A DNA stretch of 64,000 nt, taken from assembly GCA_012934845.2 (NCBI GenBank), contig WNNJ02003270.1, forward strand, positions 1 through 64,000, written 5' to 3'. This DNA comes from Pomphorhynchus laevis. Its lineage: Eukaryota; Acanthocephala; Palaeacanthocephala; Echinorhynchida; Pomphorhynchidae. The notes beneath the pieces were generated by a model. The model did not search any database, was not told the origin of the DNA, and saw nothing but the letters and a program-made list of their open reading frames with translations. The stretch's first letter is position 1, and the number at the start of each line of letters is the position of its first letter. Below are positions 60,817 to 64,000 of this stretch, in pieces. A program made the translations under genes and the position numbers.

Positions 60817-63800
60817 ATGAGCTACCGTGATGCCGATAAATTTCTAAAACCGGGAATCGAAGTACTAATTCAAAGATCAGATGGTCGCATACATCCTGCT
60901 ACAATATCAGAAGTCCGGTACAGTTCACGATGTGTTTGTGTAGAATGGCGTGAACGCAACGAAACTAAGGGTAAAGAAATTCTTATAGATGTTATTCTTG
61001 ATCTAAATCCGCCTCTACGTTTATCATCATTCGTCGAGAAGACGCTTATTTCTTCTCCAGCCAAATACGCAGATTTAAGCAGTTCTCGCAATGACTTAGC
61101 AAGAAACTCAATACATGGACAGTCTGAGCGAGTATGCACTACCAATAAAATAACGGAACCGGAACATGCATTAAATCAGCAAGATAATGTGTCAATATCA
61201 ACAGTTCAAACATCATCAGATTTTAATGGGGATTTCCAACATCACTCTCCATCGGCAGAATCGAATCACTTGCAATTCCGCGATCAAGCCAACACCGCAA
61301 ATGTAGTAAAAGCAGAAGCTTTAAAAAGTTGGAGGAAAACTGTTAACGAAGCTTTGATCCCGAAATCAAAACTATCAAATGAAATCACTGTTCAAAGTAG
61401 AGAAGTTCCTCCCACAATTCCATCGCTTAAGACATTATCACAGACAAGTAACTGTGAAAATCGTCGATGTGTCCCTGATTTTAGCTGTGGCGAGTCGCAT
61501 ACGACAAATACTCTACGTCCAAATTCCATGTGTGGCATAACGGGAGATAGAAAATACAATCGTTCTGCTGATAATCAGCAAGTTGCCGGTAAGTTCGTTG
61601 AAAATTGCGATCAATCTAAAGCAACGAGTAAAGATGATTTGAAGAAGACGAATTGTCTTCGGGAAATACAACGAATTGCACAGAAGCGACAACAGCGTAG
61701 ACAACAGCTAGGACAGCAACGGTATAACCAAAATCACGTTGGAACATCACGAAACACAAACAACGACAATCGTAATGATATGGCCACCAACAGCGAGGGA
61801 AGCATCGTACCAGCTACCATTATATCGTCATTGAACCCAAACAATAACCAGTCCCCTAAAGCACTAGCGGACTTTCGTCTAATGATAGAACAATGTCGAA
61901 ATGATTTGCAGATCAAAGCAAAATTTCATGTAACTAGTATTTGCGATTCACCGTCGTCATCGCATTTGCAGTCTATTACAAGTGATAAATTTTCGGGCTC
62001 GCCAATCACAAACTGCACTATCACTGATAAAATTATTGTAAGTGTTCGAAAACGTCCAATAAATAACAGGGAAAAGGTGCGAGGAGAATTAGATATAATT
62101 AGTATTTTCAGTCAGGATATTTGTATTGTTCATAGTCCTAAGGAAAAAGTCGACCTTACCAAGTATTTGGATAACCACAAATTCCGTTTTGACTACGCAT
62201 TTAATGAAAATGTTTCAACGTACACAATTTTCAAATACTCAGTAAAACCATTAATTGATAATGTCATCAATGGACACCATTCGATGTGCTTTGCTTACGG
62301 TCAAACTGGCAGCGGTAAAACATTTACAATGGGTGGAAATATTGTCGACAATCGTGTTGATTGCAGTAATGGTATTTATGCATATGCAACAACAGATCTA
62401 TTTCAAAATCTGGATAAATACCATCCGGGGAAGTTCTCTTTATTTTGTAGTTTTTTTGAGATTTACTGCGGTAAAGTATTCGATTTGTTCAATCGTAAGA
62501 AGCGACTTCAAGTTCTCGAAGATCAAAACGGAGTCATCCAAGTGGTTAACCTGAAGCAAGAACACGTACGAAATGTAGACGAATTGATGAAGCTCATACA
62601 TTTTGGAATGACAATGCGAACCTCGGGCACAACCAGTGCAAATGAAAATAGCAGTCGATCGCACGCTGTCTTTAGAATCATCCTAAAAATGAATCAGACT
62701 GGAGCAGACTACAGTCGTATATACTTGATTGATCTTGCTGGTAGTGAACGTGGACGGGATACCAGCAATTCGGATAAAAATACAATGATGGAAGGTGCTG
62801 AAATTAATAAATCGTTACTTGCCCTAAAAGAATGTATACGAGCGTTAACTGCTAAAGCCGATCATATCCCGTTCCGTGGTTCAATGCTTACTCGTGTTCT
62901 CCGTGATTCATTTATAGGATCTAGTGCCATGATTTCGATGATTGCAATGATATCACCGTCGAGCACTAATAGTGAACATACCTTGAACACATTACGATAC
63001 GCCGATCGGGTTAAAGAATTAGTAACTAATGATGATACACCGGATAGTAATAATATAGCGAAAAGTTCGAGTACAAAATTTGATGTTGCTGAACTAAAAA
63101 ATCAACATATTTATCAACCATTAAGTTCGAATGTCAATCAACAACAAATTATAAAAGAGGACAACATAGCTACATCTAAGCCACCATTGCTGGATAGTGA
63201 TGCAAAGGCCATGAAGATAAGTTCACTAGAAAGTCGTTCATATAATTGTATTCATCCTCCGGAACGCGAAACCAAGCAAACACGTCATAATGACGATGAA
63301 GATATCAATAGTGATCACAACACTACTTTAAAAGCCGATACTCTTGTTCACGCTTCTACAAATTTACTTCAAGATAACGATTTCGCAGTGTCCTCGAATC
63401 AATTTCACAGTATACGTACGAGATATTTGCAGAAAGCTAGTATTCTTAATCAAGAGGTAAGTGTTATATTCAGTAGGCATCCAGAACTGTCTATTAGTCA
63501 GTGCGCTTCTGAGTTTGAGCGACTTTTAACCGACCATATTACTGAGCTCAATCATCTCAGATTGCTACTTAGCGAATTTCAAGAAAGTAAAGACCAGAGC
63601 GGAGAAGGGCACTTATGTGGTGCAACTGTAATTGGCGATGAAGCACTTTTACTAGGTGAGTTCGGCGAAGTATCTTGTGAATTGGACACATATCAGCCGT
63701 TACCGCAGCAACAGGAAGATCAACGAACGAAGAAACCAAGTTGCAATAAACGCAAAATAGCCAAACCAAGAGTTGAAACTAGAAAATCGAATGCTTCGGG

Positions 63801-63837
63801 CAGAGCTACTAAGTTTAAAAGATCTATTACAAAGTGA
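60817..63837 (+). CDS. Kinesin-13 family motor (KIF2/MCAK-like), intronless
   Basis: A 1006-residue motor ATPase of the microtubule-depolymerising kinesin-13 family, which shortens microtubule ends in spindle and cilium. Residues 10-62 hold the KIF2-type N-terminal domain (VLIQRSDGRIHPATISEV). A polar, Gln-rich linker follows (RQQRRQQLGQQR near 295). The motor spans about 404-736: SVRKRP, the class-specific KVD finger (444-446, then LTKYLDNHKFRFDYAF), P-loop GQTGSGKT (495-502), switch I NENSSRSH (609-616), switch II DLAGSE (639-644), INKSLLALKECIRAL and NTLRYADRVKEL. Known kinesin-13s usually read DLAGNERG where this one has DLAGSERG. The C-terminal tail has a weak coiled-coil candidate near 870-930 and ends Lys/Arg-rich. 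KIF2 proteins are usually 650-750 residues; the extra length is linker and tail. An in-frame TAA two codons before the ATG supports the start. No introns, unlike the LTA4H-like gene. Confidence 0.95.
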   Translation: MSYRDADKFLKPGIEVLIQRSDGRIHPATISEVRYSSRCVCVEWRERNETKGKEILIDVILDLNPPLRLSSFVEKTLISSPAKYADLSSSRNDLARNSIHGQSERVCTTNKITEPEHALNQQDNVSISTVQTSSDFNGDFQHHSPSAESNHLQFRDQANTANVVKAEALKSWRKTVNEALIPKSKLSNEITVQSREVPPTIPSLKTLSQTSNCENRRCVPDFSCGESHTTNTLRPNSMCGITGDRKYNRSADNQQVAGKFVENCDQSKATSKDDLKKTNCLREIQRIAQKRQQRRQQLGQQRYNQNHVGTSRNTNNDNRNDMATNSEGSIVPATIISSLNPNNNQSPKALADFRLMIEQCRNDLQIKAKFHVTSICDSPSSSHLQSITSDKFSGSPITNCTITDKIIVSVRKRPINNREKVRGELDIISIFSQDICIVHSPKEKVDLTKYLDNHKFRFDYAFNENVSTYTIFKYSVKPLIDNVINGHHSMCFAYGQTGSGKTFTMGGNIVDNRVDCSNGIYAYATTDLFQNLDKYHPGKFSLFCSFFEIYCGKVFDLFNRKKRLQVLEDQNGVIQVVNLKQEHVRNVDELMKLIHFGMTMRTSGTTSANENSSRSHAVFRIILKMNQTGADYSRIYLIDLAGSERGRDTSNSDKNTMMEGAEINKSLLALKECIRALTAKADHIPFRGSMLTRVLRDSFIGSSAMISMIAMISPSSTNSEHTLNTLRYADRVKELVTNDDTPDSNNIAKSSSTKFDVAELKNQHIYQPLSSNVNQQQIIKEDNIATSKPPLLDSDAKAMKISSLESRSYNCIHPPERETKQTRHNDDEDINSDHNTTLKADTLVHASTNLLQDNDFAVSSNQFHSIRTRYLQKASILNQEVSVIFSRHPELSISQCASEFERLLTDHITELNHLRLLLSEFQESKDQSGEGHLCGATVIGDEALLLGEFGEVSCELDTYQPLPQQQEDQRTKKPSCNKRKIAKPRVETRKSNASGRATKFKRSITK

Positions 63838-64000
63838 TGTAATAGGATTTTGTATATAATTAACTTTTCTATTTATAGTTTCGTGTTTTCACAATGTTAT
63901 TTCACGATGTTAAAATTATCGAAATTTCATGTAAAAAATATTTTCTTTATTTAATTTAAAGTGTTTAAAAAGATATATATTTTCATCTTTTGAAATTAGT
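63838..64000 (+). other. 3' flank of the kinesin-13 gene
   Basis: AT-rich. No canonical AATAAA is visible in the 163 bases left, so the polyadenylation site may be off the window or use a variant such as ATTTAA. Confidence 0.3.

Noticed and set aside
61513-61916. Minus-strand frames inside the kinesin gene
   Set aside because: Shadows of the kinesin-13 coding frame.

Overview
The window looks like nuclear DNA of an AT-rich invertebrate animal. The evidence is a spliced leukotriene-A4-hydrolase-type gene, an animal kinesin-13 gene, tRNA-derived SINEs, and non-LTR retroelements of several animal types (CR1/L2-like, RTE-like, LINEs with a restriction-like endonuclease, and Penelope-like elements with GIY-YIG domains). 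I cannot name the species. No rRNA, functional tRNA, CRISPR array or prokaryote-style operon is seen.

Left part (1 to 14.9 kb, minus strand): a split M1 aminopeptidase / leukotriene A4 hydrolase gene starts at 14863 and runs to at least 2131. I could place ten exons by hand, and the reading phase is continuous across every junction. The zinc-binding and catalytic motifs are all present, while the C-terminal helical domain is probably beyond the left edge. Its introns hold a Penelope-like fossil, a small foldback element, the endonuclease half of an RTE-like LINE, and a 3' piece of a CR1/L2-like LINE. The reverse-transcriptase half of an unusual Cys-rich LINE lies at the left edge.

Middle (15 to 49 kb): a retroelement graveyard. 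Two related CR1/L2-like families (called LINE-A and LINE-B here) supply most copies: LINE-A at 3.6-5.1, 23.4-23.8, 24.4-28.4 and two scraps; LINE-B at 20.5-23.3 (with two nested insertions), 31.1-34.8 and 45.4-48.1; and a diverged copy at 35.8-37.0. Almost all end in the same 3' hairpin followed by a TTTGCCAC box. A third LINE lineage (LINE-C), an RTE-like copy, a Ty3/Gypsy-type pol fossil, Penelope-like pieces and SINEs fill other parts. The longest RT reading frame is 471 codons (31143-32558, minus), so that LINE-B copy is among the younger ones. All copies look dead.

Right part (49 to 64 kb): Penelope-like tandem and terminal pieces, a 1.3 kb foldback element, an almost perfect 1.29 kb palindrome, and finally an intact, intronless 1006-codon kinesin-13 gene (60817-63837, plus), the only uninterrupted host gene in the window.

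The most interesting hidden signal is a 47-nt RNA-like module. It is shared at identical length by the SINEs near 15.3 kb and by both arms of an inverted repeat beside a Penelope-like endonuclease near 43 kb. Its outer stem shows two compensatory base-pair changes, and it carries hammerhead-like CTGATGA and GAAA boxes.
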